In this document: in pieces, positions 44,033-53,036 of the stretch
Position numbering within the stretch: the first letter of the stretch is position 1
How the letters are laid out: every line of letters begins with the position of its first letter
Notes under the pieces: generated by a model
Told to the model about the DNA's origin: nothing
Databases searched by the model: none
Seen by the model: the letters and a program-made list of their open reading frames with translations, nothing else
DNA from: Gammaproteobacteria bacterium
Lineage (GTDB): Bacteria; Pseudomonadota; Gammaproteobacteria; Steroidobacterales; GCA-2729495
Reading direction: 5' to 3'
Assembly: GCA_014337915.1 (NCBI GenBank)
Contig: QUBU01000012.1
Location: 5,001 to 69,000, forward strand
DNA length: 64,000 nucleotides
Position numbers and translations under genes: made by a program

Positions 44033-44539
44033 ATGTCCATGAGCATCCGAACCGTCTGCATCAGCATCGCCGCCCTTGCCCTGATTTCCGGCTGCGGTGG
44101 GCCCGGCCCGGGCAGCGCGCCGTCAGCCACCGCACCTCAGACCGCAGCGGAACCGGCTGGCGCCAGTTCCAAGGACTTCGGCGACTACGTCGTGCATTTC
44201 TCGGCGCTGTCCACCGACCAGCTCACCCCGGAAGTCGCCAGCACCTACGGCATCACCCGCAGCAAGAACCGCGCACTGCTGAACGTATCGGTACTGAAGA
44301 AGGCCGAAGGTACGATCGGCATGCCGGTTACGGCCAGGGTCACGGCGCTGGTCGCCAACGACACCGGCCAGGTGAAGGACGCCACGGTACGCGAGATCCG
44401 CGAGGGCAATGCGGTGTACTACATCGCCGACTATGCGGTGACCAACGGCGAGACCCTGGTGTTCAATGTCGAGGTGGTCCCTGAGGGCGGGACCGTGGCG
44501 CTGCCGCTGCGTTTCACGCAGACGTTCTACGGGGAGTGA
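44033..44539 (+). CDS. DUF4426 family lipoprotein
   Basis: 168 aa from ATG 44033 (ATG 44039 is an alternative). Lipobox LISGC, then an Ala/Pro linker and the DUF4426 domain (DYVVHFSALSTDQLTPEVASTYGI, SKNRALLNVSVLKK, FTQTFYGE). Unknown function; regularly follows yggT in Gammaproteobacteria. Confidence 0.87.
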   Translation: MSMSIRTVCISIAALALISGCGGPGPGSAPSATAPQTAAEPAGASSKDFGDYVVHFSALSTDQLTPEVASTYGITRSKNRALLNVSVLKKAEGTIGMPVTARVTALVANDTGQVKDATVREIREGNAVYYIADYAVTNGETLVFNVEVVPEGGTVALPLRFTQTFYGE

Positions 44540-44555
44540 GGCGGCGCATCGTTGC

Positions 44556-45026
44556 TCAGTCGCCGCCGCTGGCGGCCGGCTGCAGCTGCTGTGCCTCGTG
44601 CTTCAGCCGCAGCACATCACCGCGTGAGACGTAGAGCAGCTCGGCCACCTTGCCGATGAGGTAGTCCTCGTACTTGTCCAGGCGCTGGTCGGCGAGCGCC
44701 ACCAGCCAGAGCATCCGCACCACCTCGGCCTTGCCGCGATAGTCCAGCGCCTCGTGCAGCGGCCGGGTGAACTCGTACAGGGAAACCGAATCCTCGACGG
44801 CGCTGCGCGCCCGTCGCACCAGGGCCTGCGCGGCAGCCGGATCCAGTTCCAGGCGCTGCGCCAGCAGGCCGGCGAGCCGGTCGAGTTCCGCCTGCTGCAC
44901 CTCGTCGTCGGCGCGCGCAGCCTCCACCAGCAGGGCTGCCATGGCAAGCGGCACCCGGTCGGGATCGGCCGCCGGGCCCGGCGTCTGCGCCAGCTCGTTC
45001 AGCAGCGATTTCAGGCGGGAAATCAT
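44556..45026 (-). CDS. TerB-like tellurite resistance family protein
   Basis: 156-aa all-helical protein with the TerB/DjlA-N pattern (ALLVEAARADDEVQQAELDRL, VVRMLWLVALADQRLDKYEDYLIGKVAELLYV). The acidic positions that can bind metal are present. The ATG overlaps the stop of the upstream hydrolase gene (ATGA). The role is not defined in the family. Confidence 0.82.
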   Translation of the reverse strand: MISRLKSLLNELAQTPGPAADPDRVPLAMAALLVEAARADDEVQQAELDRLAGLLAQRLELDPAAAQALVRRARSAVEDSVSLYEFTRPLHEALDYRGKAEVVRMLWLVALADQRLDKYEDYLIGKVAELLYVSRGDVLRLKHEAQQLQPAASGGD

Positions 45027-45673
45027 GCCGGCTGCACCGCGAGGTGGCTGAGCAGGGTCTGGCGCAGGCCGGTCAGGTGGCCGTGGAAAAAATGGTCCAC
45101 ACCGGGTAGCACGACCAGCGTCGGCGCCGGTTGCAGCGCGGCCACCCAGGCGGCCACCTCGCCGCTCGGCACCACGCCATCGGCCTCGCCCTGCACCACA
45201 AGCCAGGGGACCGACGGATGCCGGCCGGCAAGCAGCCGTTTGCTGCGTTCGACGGGCGGTGCGATCGTCACCAGCTGCGCGGGCCGCGCCTGCACGGCCG
45301 CCGCACAGGCCACCATGGCGCCAAAGGAAAAGCCGGCCAGCAGCAGCTCGCTGCCGGGAAAGCGCTCGCGCATCCAGGTGCAGGCGGCCAGCGCATCGTC
45401 TACCTCGCCGCTGCCGTCCGCATGGCGTCCCTCGCTGGCGCCGACCCCGCGGAAATTGAAACGTAGCGCCGGCACGCCGAGGTCGAGCATCGCCCGAGCG
45501 ATGGTGTGGACCACCTTGTTGAGCATCGTTCCCTGGTGCAGCGGATGCGGGTGGCAGATGACGGCGATACGCCCGGCGGCCGCGGTGTCCGGCTGCTCCA
45601 GTAATGCCTCGAGGGTACCGGCGGGGCCGGGAATCGTCAGTGCATCCCTTGCCGGCGCGTGATGGTGGACCAT
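45023..45673 (-). CDS. alpha/beta hydrolase
   Basis: 216 aa. Oxyanion-type strand ICHPHPLHQGTML, nucleophile elbow GFSFGA (Ser near residue 118), acid in VVQGEADGVVP and catalytic His in GVDHFFHG. This matches the COG2945-like small hydrolases found beside TerB genes. Substrate unknown. Confidence 0.85.
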   Translation of the reverse strand: MVHHHAPARDALTIPGPAGTLEALLEQPDTAAAGRIAVICHPHPLHQGTMLNKVVHTIARAMLDLGVPALRFNFRGVGASEGRHADGSGEVDDALAACTWMRERFPGSELLLAGFSFGAMVACAAAVQARPAQLVTIAPPVERSKRLLAGRHPSVPWLVVQGEADGVVPSGEVAAWVAALQPAPTLVVLPGVDHFFHGHLTGLRQTLLSHLAVQPA

Positions 45674-45702
45674 CCGCGGATTATAGAGGCCGGAGCGGAC
45701 GT

Positions 45703-46701
45703 TCAGCGCACGCTGGCGACCGAATCCAGCTGCACCTGCGGGGTGATGTAGCCGTCCTGCGGTGGCTCGGCGGCAGCCAGGGCCGTGGACAGGTACTTCT
45801 TGTTGGAGTCTGGCAGGATCGTAACCACGACGGCATCGGGCCCCATCTCCTCCACCAGCTTGATGGCACCGACGAGGTTGGCCCCCGATGAGATGCCGAG
45901 GCCCAGCCCGAGCCTGTGGCAGGTCGCCTGCGACATCAGGATGGCGTCGCCATCCCAGACATCCACGACCGGATCGAGTTCGGCGAGATTGACGATCGAC
46001 GGGATGAACTCGTCGCTGATGCCCTGGATGCGGTGCGAGCCGACCTTCTTGCCGGTGCGCAGCGTCGGCGAATTGGCGGGCTCCAGCGCGTGGACCCGCA
46101 CCGGGCGTCCCTTGCGACGCAGGTAACGGCCAACGCCCATCACGGTGCCACCGGTGCCGACACCCGCGACGAAGGCATCGGCCTCGACGCCGAAACGCGC
46201 CAGCTGCGCCTCGATTTCCGGCCCGGTCATCATTTCGTGGGCTTCGATGTTGTCCGGGTTGTCGAACTGGCGCGGCAGGAAGGAATTCGGGTTCTCGGCG
46301 GCAAAATCCCTGGTCAGCTGCACCGAGCCGACGAAGCCTCCCTGGGCCTTGGATACCGGCACCACCTCGGCACCCAGGTTGTGCATCAGCAGGACCCGCT
46401 CGTGGCTCATCCAGTCGGGCATGTAGATGCGCACGCGATGACCCAGGGCACGGCCGATGGCGGAGAACGAGATGCCGGTGTTGCCGCTGGTCGCCTCGAC
46501 GATGACGTCCCCCGGCCTGAGTTCGCCACGCTCGGCGGCGCGGCCGAGGATGTGCAGCGCCATGCGGTCCTTGACGCTGCCGGTCATGTTCATGCTTTCG
46601 TACTTCGCGAACAGCCGGCGCCGCTGGCCATTGAAGCGGTAGCTGATCTCGAGCAACGGCGTCTGGCCGACCAGAGCCGCGAGCGATGCGACGTATTTCA
46701 T
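45703..46701 (-). CDS. PLP-dependent cysteine synthase family protein
   Basis: 332 aa, fold type II. PLP Lys in MTGSVKDRMAL, substrate loop EATSGNTGISFSAIG, phosphate loop GVGTGGTVMGVGRYL and cofactor pocket ISSGANLVGA. It could be O-acetylserine sulfhydrylase or a cystathionine beta-synthase-like enzyme without a regulatory domain; the sequence alone does not decide. It lies 114 bp downstream of leuA on the same strand, separated by a strong hairpin. Confidence 0.88.
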   Translation of the reverse strand: MKYVASLAALVGQTPLLEISYRFNGQRRRLFAKYESMNMTGSVKDRMALHILGRAAERGELRPGDVIVEATSGNTGISFSAIGRALGHRVRIYMPDWMSHERVLLMHNLGAEVVPVSKAQGGFVGSVQLTRDFAAENPNSFLPRQFDNPDNIEAHEMMTGPEIEAQLARFGVEADAFVAGVGTGGTVMGVGRYLRRKGRPVRVHALEPANSPTLRTGKKVGSHRIQGISDEFIPSIVNLAELDPVVDVWDGDAILMSQATCHRLGLGLGISSGANLVGAIKLVEEMGPDAVVVTILPDSNKKYLSTALAAAEPPQDGYITPQVQLDSVASVR

Positions 46702-46780
46702 GCGTCCTGCAACCAGTTGTCAGTGCCGGAAAACGCCGCGCAGTTTAACCGCGTTCGGCAATGGCGGGCATTGCGGGATA

Positions 46781-46803
46781 CCCGGACGGCGGTGCCGTCC
46801 GGG
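46781..46803 (-). terminator. perfect 10-bp hairpin after leuA
   Basis: CCCGGACGGC (46781-46790) and GCCGTCCGGG (46794-46803) pair fully around a 3-nt loop, 13 bp past the leuA stop. There is no U-tract on the minus-strand transcript, so it may be a processing/stability hairpin or a weak terminator before the cysteine synthase family gene. Confidence 0.6.
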
Positions 46804-46815
46804 GATGGGGCTGCA

Positions 46816-48531
46816 TCAGGCGACCCGTTCGGAGGCCGGCGCTGCCGCTGCCAGCGCCGCCAGCGCCTCGCGGCGTCCGGCCTCGCCGAGCCGGGCGAGG
46901 ACCCGGTTGAGGCCGGCCACCAGGGCGCGGATCGAGGCAGTGACGATGTTCGGATCGATGCCGGCGCCGAAGGTGCTGCCGGCCACACCCTGCAGCGCCA
47001 GTTCGACGATCGCCAGCGCGCGGGAGTCGGCGCCCTGGTTCAGGGAACGCTCCTCGTAGGCCTGCACCTTCACCGGCACGCCCAGCGCGGCAATGACCGC
47101 ATCGATCGGGCCATTGCCGGTCCCCTCCAGCACCCGCTGCACACCGTCCACGGCCACCGTGAGCCGCACGCCCTGGCGCGAACCGCGCTCGAAGAGATGA
47201 TGCTCGACGTAGCGCACCGATTCCGCACACTCGAGATATTCAGCGGCGAACAGCCGCCAGATCTCGTCCGCCGTCACCTCGGAACCAGTGGCTTCGGCGA
47301 GCTTCTGCACCGCACCGCTGAACTCCACCTGCATCCGCCGCGGCATCACCACGCCGCGCGAGGCCTCGAGCAGGTAGGCCACGCCACCCTTGCCGGACTG
47401 GCTGTTGACACGCACCAGCGAATCATAGGTGCGCCCGAGATCCGCCGGGTCGATGGGCAGGTAGGGCACGTCCCAGGTCGTGCTGGCACGCTGCGCGGCC
47501 ATGCCCTTGCGGATGGCATCCTGGTGGGAGCCGGAAAAGGCGGTAAACACCAGGTCGCCCACGTAGGGATGCCGCGGGTGCACCGGCAGCGCCGTGCAGG
47601 CCTCGTAGGTGCGGGCAATGCTGTTGATGTCCGAAAAATCCAGGCCCGGCTCCACGCCCTGCGTCAGCAGGTTGAGCGCCAGTGTGACCAGGTCGACGTT
47701 GCCGGTGCGCTCACCGTTGCCGAAGAGGCAGCCCTCGACCCGCTCGGCGCCGGCCATGACGGCCAGTTCGGCAGCGGCCACCGCGCAGCCGCGGTCGTTG
47801 TGCGGATGCACGCTGATCACCACCGCATCGCGCCGCGCAAGGTTGCGGTGCATCCATTCCACCTGGTCGGCGTAGACGTTGGGCGTCGCCACCTCCACCG
47901 TCGCCGGCAGGTTGAGGATCACCTTGCGCTGTGGGGTCGCGCCCCAGGCCTCGACCACCGCATCGCAGATGTCACGAGAGAATTCCAGTTCGGTGGCCGA
48001 GAAGGTCTCGGGGCTGTACTCCAGCACCCATTCGGTCCCCGGCTGCTGCGCGCACAGCTCGCGGATCAGCCGCACGCTGGAAACCGCCATCTCCATCACC
48101 TCCGCCCGGCTCATGCCGAAGACGGTCTCGCGGAACAGGGGCGAGGTCGCGGTGTAGACATGGACGATGGCGCGGCGTGCACCGCGCAGCGACTCGATGC
48201 TGCGGCGGATGAGCGGCTCGCGCGCCTGAGTCAGTACGCCGATGCTGACGTCCGCGGGAATGTGACCACCCTCGATCAGGGTACGGACGAAGTCGAACTC
48301 GGTCTGCGAGGCTGACGGGAAGCCGACCTCGATCTCTTTGAAACCGATGTCGCAGAGCATGTGGAACATGCGCAGCTTGCGCTCCGCGCCCATGGGCTCG
48401 AACAGCGCCTGATTGCCATCGCGCAGGTCGGTGCTGAGCCAGGCGGGTGCCTTGCGGATGACCTGCCCGGGCCAGCGGCGGTCCGGGAGGTCGACGGGCG
48501 GGAACGGGCGATAACGGCTGGCACCAGGCAT
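46816..48531 (-). CDS. leuA: 2-isopropylmalate synthase
   Basis: First committed step of leucine synthesis (2-oxoisovalerate + acetyl-CoA). 571 aa: catalytic TIM barrel (STDLRDGNQALFEPM, FKEIEVGFPSASQTEFDF, metal-binding ISVHPHNDRGCAVAA, EGCLFGNGERTGNVD) to about residue 380, then linker and C-terminal LeuA regulatory domain (GVRLTVAVDGVQRVLEGTGNGPIDAVIAAL). This is the yeast-like long class of LeuA. Divergent from an Lrp-type regulator gene. Confidence 0.96.
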   Translation of the reverse strand: MPGASRYRPFPPVDLPDRRWPGQVIRKAPAWLSTDLRDGNQALFEPMGAERKLRMFHMLCDIGFKEIEVGFPSASQTEFDFVRTLIEGGHIPADVSIGVLTQAREPLIRRSIESLRGARRAIVHVYTATSPLFRETVFGMSRAEVMEMAVSSVRLIRELCAQQPGTEWVLEYSPETFSATELEFSRDICDAVVEAWGATPQRKVILNLPATVEVATPNVYADQVEWMHRNLARRDAVVISVHPHNDRGCAVAAAELAVMAGAERVEGCLFGNGERTGNVDLVTLALNLLTQGVEPGLDFSDINSIARTYEACTALPVHPRHPYVGDLVFTAFSGSHQDAIRKGMAAQRASTTWDVPYLPIDPADLGRTYDSLVRVNSQSGKGGVAYLLEASRGVVMPRRMQVEFSGAVQKLAEATGSEVTADEIWRLFAAEYLECAESVRYVEHHLFERGSRQGVRLTVAVDGVQRVLEGTGNGPIDAVIAALGVPVKVQAYEERSLNQGADSRALAIVELALQGVAGSTFGAGIDPNIVTASIRALVAGLNRVLARLGEAGRREALAALAAAAPASERVA

Positions 48532-48660
48532 GGCGGTACTCCTCGGGCATCCCGGGAAACGAATGCCGATACCTTAGCGGCCTGCCCGGGGCGCCGGATT
48601 GCGAAATCGTAGCCTGGAACGATCCCGTATAGCATGAAATTGCGAGTTTGTCTGAAAAAG

Positions 48661-48675
48661 TGGCATATTATGCCA
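48661..48675. promoter_or_regulatory. palindromic operator candidate between leuA and the Lrp-type gene
   Basis: TGGCATATTATGCCA is a perfect 7+1+7 palindrome 27 bp before the regulator start and in an AT-rich patch. It overlaps a -10-like CATATT that has TTGCGA (48640-48645) 18 nt upstream. It is a plausible autoregulatory site for the Lrp-type protein, possibly also acting on leuA. Confidence 0.5.
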
Positions 48676-48701
48676 ATCTGTCCCAGACCAGAAAGCACAC
48701 C

Positions 48702-49178
48702 ATGCAACTCGACCGCTATGACCGACAGATCCTGGAGGCCCTCCAGGAAAACTCGGCCCTGAGCAACCAGGAACTGGCCGATCGCATCGGCCTGTCGCCC
48801 TCACCTTGCCTGCGCCGGGTACGCGCCCTGGAGGACAGCGGCATCATCACCGGCTACCGCGCCCTGCTCGACGCCCGCAGCCTGGGCCTGGCATTGACCG
48901 CGCTGGTCCACATCGCGATGGATCGCCATACCCCGGATCGCTTCGCTCATTTCGAGAAGCAGGTCGCGCGGCTGCCGGAAGTCCTCGAGTGCCTGCTGAT
49001 CACCGGGCAGGACGCCGACTACCAGCTCAAGGTGCTGGTCACCGACATGGATGCCTACCAGTCGCTGCTGCTCAACAAGATCACGCGGATCGAAGGCGTC
49101 ACCGGCGTGCATTCCAGCTTCGTGCTGCGCACCGTCCTGGACCGGACCGCCCTGCCCTTGCCCGTCGCAATGCCGTGA
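48702..49178 (+). CDS. Lrp/AsnC family transcriptional regulator
   Basis: 158 aa from ATG 48702. N-terminal winged helix (LDRYDRQILEALQENSALSNQELADRIGLSPSPCLRRVRALE) and C-terminal RAM ligand-binding domain. Leucine-responsive-type regulators often control neighbouring amino-acid genes, and it is divergent from leuA. Effector not determinable by eye. Confidence 0.94.
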   Translation: MQLDRYDRQILEALQENSALSNQELADRIGLSPSPCLRRVRALEDSGIITGYRALLDARSLGLALTALVHIAMDRHTPDRFAHFEKQVARLPEVLECLLITGQDADYQLKVLVTDMDAYQSLLLNKITRIEGVTGVHSSFVLRTVLDRTALPLPVAMP

Positions 49179-49191
49179 TAATCTCCGCGGC

Positions 49192-50208
49192 ATGAGCGAC
49201 CACGACCATCAGCCGGCTGCGCAGCTACCCCATGAGCATGGGCACGATCATGACCATGGCCATGACCACGATGACGACCATGATCATGCGGGTGGCCACG
49301 GCCACCATCACCATCCGCCGCCGGAGCAGATGACCCGTGCCTTCGCCATCGGCATCTCGCTCAACCTGTTGTTCGTGGCGGTGGAGTTCGCCTTCGGGCT
49401 GGTCGCCGACTCGCTGGCGCTGATCGCCGATGCCGGGCACAACCTGAGCGACGTGCTGAGCCTGGTACTGGCCTGGGGCGCGATGCGGCTGGCCAGGCGC
49501 GATGCGACGCCGCGCCACACCTATGGCTTTCGCCGCGGCACCATCCTCTCCTCGCTGGTGAGTTCGATCCTGCTGCTGGTGGCGATGGGTGCGATCGGCT
49601 GGGAGGCGCTGCTGCGCCTGCAGACCCCGGCACCGGTGGCAGGCAACATCATGATCGTGGTGGCCGCGGCCGGGGTGGTCGTCAACGGCGTGACGGCCTG
49701 GCTGTTCGCCGCCGGCCGCCACCACGACATCAACATCCGCGCCGCCTTCCTGCACATGGCGGGCGACGCCGGGGTCTCGGTAGGCGTGGTGCTGGGCGGC
49801 GTTGGCGTGCTGCTGGCCGGGTGGCAGTGGCTGGATCCGGTCATCAGCCTGGTCATCGTCGGCATCATCGTCTGGAGCACCTGGGCGGTACTCACCGAGG
49901 CACTGGAGATGGCCTTCGATGCGGTGCCGCGCAGTGTGGATCCCCATGAAGTCCGCGCATACCTCGAAGGTCTGCCGGGAGTCGCCAGCATCCATGACCT
50001 GCACATCTGGGCCATGAGCACCACGGAAACGGCGCTGACTGCGCATCTGGTCATGCCCCGCGGCCAGGAGGATGATCATTTCCTCCGTGACATCGCCAAC
50101 GCCCTGAAGCAGCGCTTCCGCATCGCCCACTCTACGCTGCAGGTGGAACACGGCAGCGGGCCGGCCTGCGACCAGAGCTGCCAGGCCACGGCCGGCTCAG
50201 CCCGCTAG
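49192..50208 (+). CDS. cation diffusion facilitator (zinc/cobalt-type exporter)
   Basis: 338 aa. The N-terminal 45 residues are extremely His/Asp-rich ([19 protein letters not shown]...GHGHHHH). Six-helix CDF domain with the two HxxxD metal-site helices ([15 protein letters not shown] and [14 protein letters not shown]), then a cytoplasmic domain. Closest in layout to CzcD/ZitB. It starts 13 bp after the Lrp-type gene, so coexpression is possible. Its 3' end overlaps htpG by 12 bp. Confidence 0.93.
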   Translation: MSDHDHQPAAQLPHEHGHDHDHGHDHDDDHDHAGGHGHHHHPPPEQMTRAFAIGISLNLLFVAVEFAFGLVADSLALIADAGHNLSDVLSLVLAWGAMRLARRDATPRHTYGFRRGTILSSLVSSILLLVAMGAIGWEALLRLQTPAPVAGNIMIVVAAAGVVVNGVTAWLFAAGRHHDINIRAAFLHMAGDAGVSVGVVLGGVGVLLAGWQWLDPVISLVIVGIIVWSTWAVLTEALEMAFDAVPRSVDPHEVRAYLEGLPGVASIHDLHIWAMSTTETALTAHLVMPRGQEDDHFLRDIANALKQRFRIAHSTLQVEHGSGPACDQSCQATAGSAR

Positions 50209-52068
50209 CAAGCGGTTCAGCCGCCGCAGGAAGTCGCCGGGATCGGCCAGCGCCCGCCCTTCGGCCAGCGTAGCCTGGTCGAGCAGCACGCGGGCGATGT
50301 CGGCAAAGCGTGCCTGGTCCTGCTCGCCGGCCAGGCGCCGCACCAGCGGGTGCGTGGGGTTGACCTCGAGCACCGGACGGGAATGCGGCAGCTTCTGGCC
50401 CGAAGCCTCGAGAATGCGCCGCATCTGCGGCCCCATGTCGGCCTCGCCGAGCGCCAGGCAGGCCGGCGAGTCGGTCAGGCGCCCGGTGGTGCGCACGTCC
50501 TCGATCGCCTCGCCCAGCTCCGCCTTCAGCCGCTGCACCAGCTCGCCCTGGGCGCCCGCATCGGCAGGCGGTGGCGTGCCGGCATCGCTGCCGCCGATTT
50601 CCGCCGGGTCGAGTTCGCCGCGACGGACATCGCGGAATTCCATGCCCGCGAATTCACCGAGCTGGCCCACCAGCCACTCGTCGATGGGATCGGCCAGCAG
50701 CAGTACTTCGACGCCCCGCTGGCGGAAAATCTCCAGCTGCGGGCTGCTGCGCGCGGCGGCCAGGCTGTCAGCGGTAACATACCAGACCTGCTTCTGACCC
50801 TCCGCCTTGCCGGCGACGTAGTCGCCGAGGCTGCGATCGGCCTCTTCACCCGCGCTGCGGGTGCTGGTGAAACGCAGCAGCCTGGCGATGCGCTCGCGGT
50901 TGGCGAAATCCTCCGCCGGCCCTTCCTTGAGGACCCGCCCGAACTCCTTCCAGAAATCCCGGTAGCGGTCCGGCTCCTCCGTCGCCAGCCTGTCGAGCAT
51001 GTCGAGCACGCGGCGGGTCAGCCCGCTGCGGATCGCCTCGACTTCCGGATCCTGCTGCAGCATCTCGCGCGATACGTTGAGCGCCAGTCCGTCGGCATCC
51101 ACCACACCCCGCATGAAGCGCAGGTAAACGGGCAGGAACTGCGCGGCATCGTCGAGGATGAACACGCGGCGCACGTAGAGCTTCAGGCCCCGTGGCTTCT
51201 CGCGGTTCCACAGGTCGAAGGGCGCGCGGGCGGGCACGTAGAGCAGGCTGGTATAGACCCGCTTGCCCTCCACCCGGTTGTGGCTCCAGGCGAGCGGCGC
51301 CGTGAAGTCGTGGGCGATGTGGCGGTAGAACTCCTGGTATTCCTCATCCTTGATCTCGGCCTTCGGGCGGGTCCAGAGCGCCCTGGCGGTGTTGACGGCC
51401 TCCTCGGCAGGCTCTCCCTCGGCGGCTGCGGCCTTTTTCATCAGGACCGGAAAGGCTATGTGGTCGGAGTACTTGCGGATCAGGGCCCGCAACCGGAACT
51501 CATCGGCGAACTCCCGGGCGTCCGCGCGCAGCTGCAGGGTCACGCGGGTACCGCGCGGCGCATCGGCCACCGGCTCGATGCTGAACTCACCATCGCCGGA
51601 GGATTCCCAGCGCACGCCGGCGTCGGCCGGCAGGCCGGCGCGACGGGTGACCACCTCGACCCGGTCAGCAACGGTGAACGCCGAGTAGAAACCGACGCCA
51701 AACTGGCCGATGAGGTTCACATCCTGACGCTCGTCGCCGCTGAGGCGGCCGATGAACTCCGCGGTACCGGACCTGGCGATGGTGCCGAGCTGCTCGATCA
51801 CGTCCTCGCGGGACATGCCGATGCCGTTGTCGGTGATGGACAGGGTGCCGGCTTCCGGGTCGCAGGCAATGTGGATGGCGAGTTGCGCGCCTTCCGCCAG
51901 GTAACCGGGATGGGCGATGGCTTCGAAGCGCAGCTTGTCTGCCGCATCGGAGGCATTGGAAATCAGCTCCCGCAGGAAGATCTCGCGGTTGCTGTACAGG
52001 GAATGGATCATCAGGTGGAGCAGCTGCTTCACCTCGGCCTGGAAGCCATGGGTCTCGCGTGCGGTCAT
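50197..52068 (-). CDS. htpG: chaperone HtpG (Hsp90)
   Basis: 623-aa ATP-dependent chaperone. ATG 52068 follows GAGGAC at good spacing. GHKL ATPase motifs: [34 protein letters not shown] and [17 protein letters not shown]; middle domain and C-terminal dimerisation domain are complete. Convergent with the CDF gene over 12 bp. Confidence 0.97.
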   Translation of the reverse strand: MTARETHGFQAEVKQLLHLMIHSLYSNREIFLRELISNASDAADKLRFEAIAHPGYLAEGAQLAIHIACDPEAGTLSITDNGIGMSREDVIEQLGTIARSGTAEFIGRLSGDERQDVNLIGQFGVGFYSAFTVADRVEVVTRRAGLPADAGVRWESSGDGEFSIEPVADAPRGTRVTLQLRADAREFADEFRLRALIRKYSDHIAFPVLMKKAAAAEGEPAEEAVNTARALWTRPKAEIKDEEYQEFYRHIAHDFTAPLAWSHNRVEGKRVYTSLLYVPARAPFDLWNREKPRGLKLYVRRVFILDDAAQFLPVYLRFMRGVVDADGLALNVSREMLQQDPEVEAIRSGLTRRVLDMLDRLATEEPDRYRDFWKEFGRVLKEGPAEDFANRERIARLLRFTSTRSAGEEADRSLGDYVAGKAEGQKQVWYVTADSLAAARSSPQLEIFRQRGVEVLLLADPIDEWLVGQLGEFAGMEFRDVRRGELDPAEIGGSDAGTPPPADAGAQGELVQRLKAELGEAIEDVRTTGRLTDSPACLALGEADMGPQMRRILEASGQKLPHSRPVLEVNPTHPLVRRLAGEQDQARFADIARVLLDQATLAEGRALADPGDFLRRLNRLLAG

Positions 52069-52171
52069 TGCCTGGTCCTCTGTGGCGACTGGCCGCTGCG
52101 GTCGCCGCGGCACTGGCCCAGCCAAGGTGAGGGCCGCCGTTGCGCTTTTCAAGGCGCTGCCCGCGATCGCC

Positions 52172-52630
52172 CTAGACGTAGTCGAGCGGCAGCTCGGTCG
52201 TGGACTTGATGCACTCCAGGGCGAAGCTCGCGCTGACGTCGCTCAGGCCGCCGATGCCGATCAGCTGCTTGTAGACCCGGTCGTAGGCGTTGATGTCCGG
52301 GATCGCCAGCCGCAGCAGGTAGTCGACGTCACCGCTCATGCGATGGAACTCCACGACCTCGGGAATGGCGCGCACCCGCGTGGCAAACAGCTCGAACCAC
52401 TCGGCATCGTGGCGACTGGTCTTGAGGGTCACGAAGACCGTGGTGCCGACGTTGAGCTTCGCCGGGTCGAGGATGGCGACGCGGCGCCGGATGAAACCCG
52501 CCAGCTCCAGGGCGCGGATGCGGCGCCAGCAGGGTCCCGGCGAGAGGTGCACCTGTTCGGCGATGGCCGCCACCGCGAGGCTGGCATCACGCTGCAGGAG
52601 GGAGAGTATTTCCCGGTCTTTTTTATCCAT
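52172..52630 (-). CDS. Lrp/AsnC family transcriptional regulator
   Basis: 152 aa. HTH ([42 protein letters not shown]) and RAM domain ([28 protein letters not shown]). This subtype is close to BkdR/Lrp-like activators. Divergent from DUF6356-yeiH across a 113-bp AT-rich gap with palindromes, so it probably autoregulates and controls that pair. Confidence 0.94.
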   Translation of the reverse strand: MDKKDREILSLLQRDASLAVAAIAEQVHLSPGPCWRRIRALELAGFIRRRVAILDPAKLNVGTTVFVTLKTSRHDAEWFELFATRVRAIPEVVEFHRMSGDVDYLLRLAIPDINAYDRVYKQLIGIGGLSDVSASFALECIKSTTELPLDYV

Positions 52631-52657
52631 GAAAATTCATATTCTCTAAGCTGCAAT

Positions 52658-52678
52658 ATGAGAAACATAATTTCTCAT
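52658..52678. promoter_or_regulatory. palindromic operator candidate for the second Lrp-type regulator
   Basis: ATGAGAAA-CATAA-TTTCTCAT is an 8-bp perfect inverted repeat with 5-nt spacer, 27 bp upstream of the regulator start. The gap is unusually AT-rich, as Lrp-family targets usually are. Confidence 0.5.
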
Positions 52679-52691
52679 AGCGGCGCTAAAT

Positions 52692-52705
52692 ATCAAAATT
52701 TTGAT
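52692..52705. promoter_or_regulatory. 14-bp palindrome before the DUF6356 gene
   Basis: ATCAAAATTTTGAT is perfectly symmetrical, 38 bp upstream of the DUF6356 start. It may be a second regulator-binding site in the same divergent gap. Confidence 0.4.
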
Positions 52706-52743
52706 CTGAAAATGCCCGCCGGGCCGGGATACCGTTTCCCGTC

Positions 52744-53034
52744 ATGCGGACCCTCTATCGCCTGTTCACTGAACACCCGGCCTCGGTCGGCGAGACCTAC
52801 CTCCAGCACCTCGGCCAGGCGATGGGCTTTGCCGTCCGCATGCTGGCCGGTGGACTGGCCTGCCTGATCCATGCCTTCCTGCCGTTCCTGTTCGTCCGCA
52901 CCGGCAGCCAGGCGATCACCGAGCTGCACCAGCGCATGGTCGTCAACCGCGACCGTCGCCTGGCCGCCCCGGCCGCCAGCAGCCCGGAGCTCCCGCTCGG
53001 CAGCTACACGCCACCGGCCGAACCCGCCAACTGA
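52744..53034 (+). CDS. DUF6356-like small membrane protein
   Basis: 96 aa. LFTEHPASVGETYLQHLGQAMGFAVRML, then a hydrophobic helix (LAGGLACLIHAFLPFLF) and a Pro/Ala-rich tail. The pattern matches short proteins I recall as DUF6356; no function known. Its stop is 2 bp before yeiH, so the two are cotranscribed. Confidence 0.75.
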   Translation: MRTLYRLFTEHPASVGETYLQHLGQAMGFAVRMLAGGLACLIHAFLPFLFVRTGSQAITELHQRMVVNRDRRLAAPAASSPELPLGSYTPPAEPAN

Positions 53035-53036
53035 GC

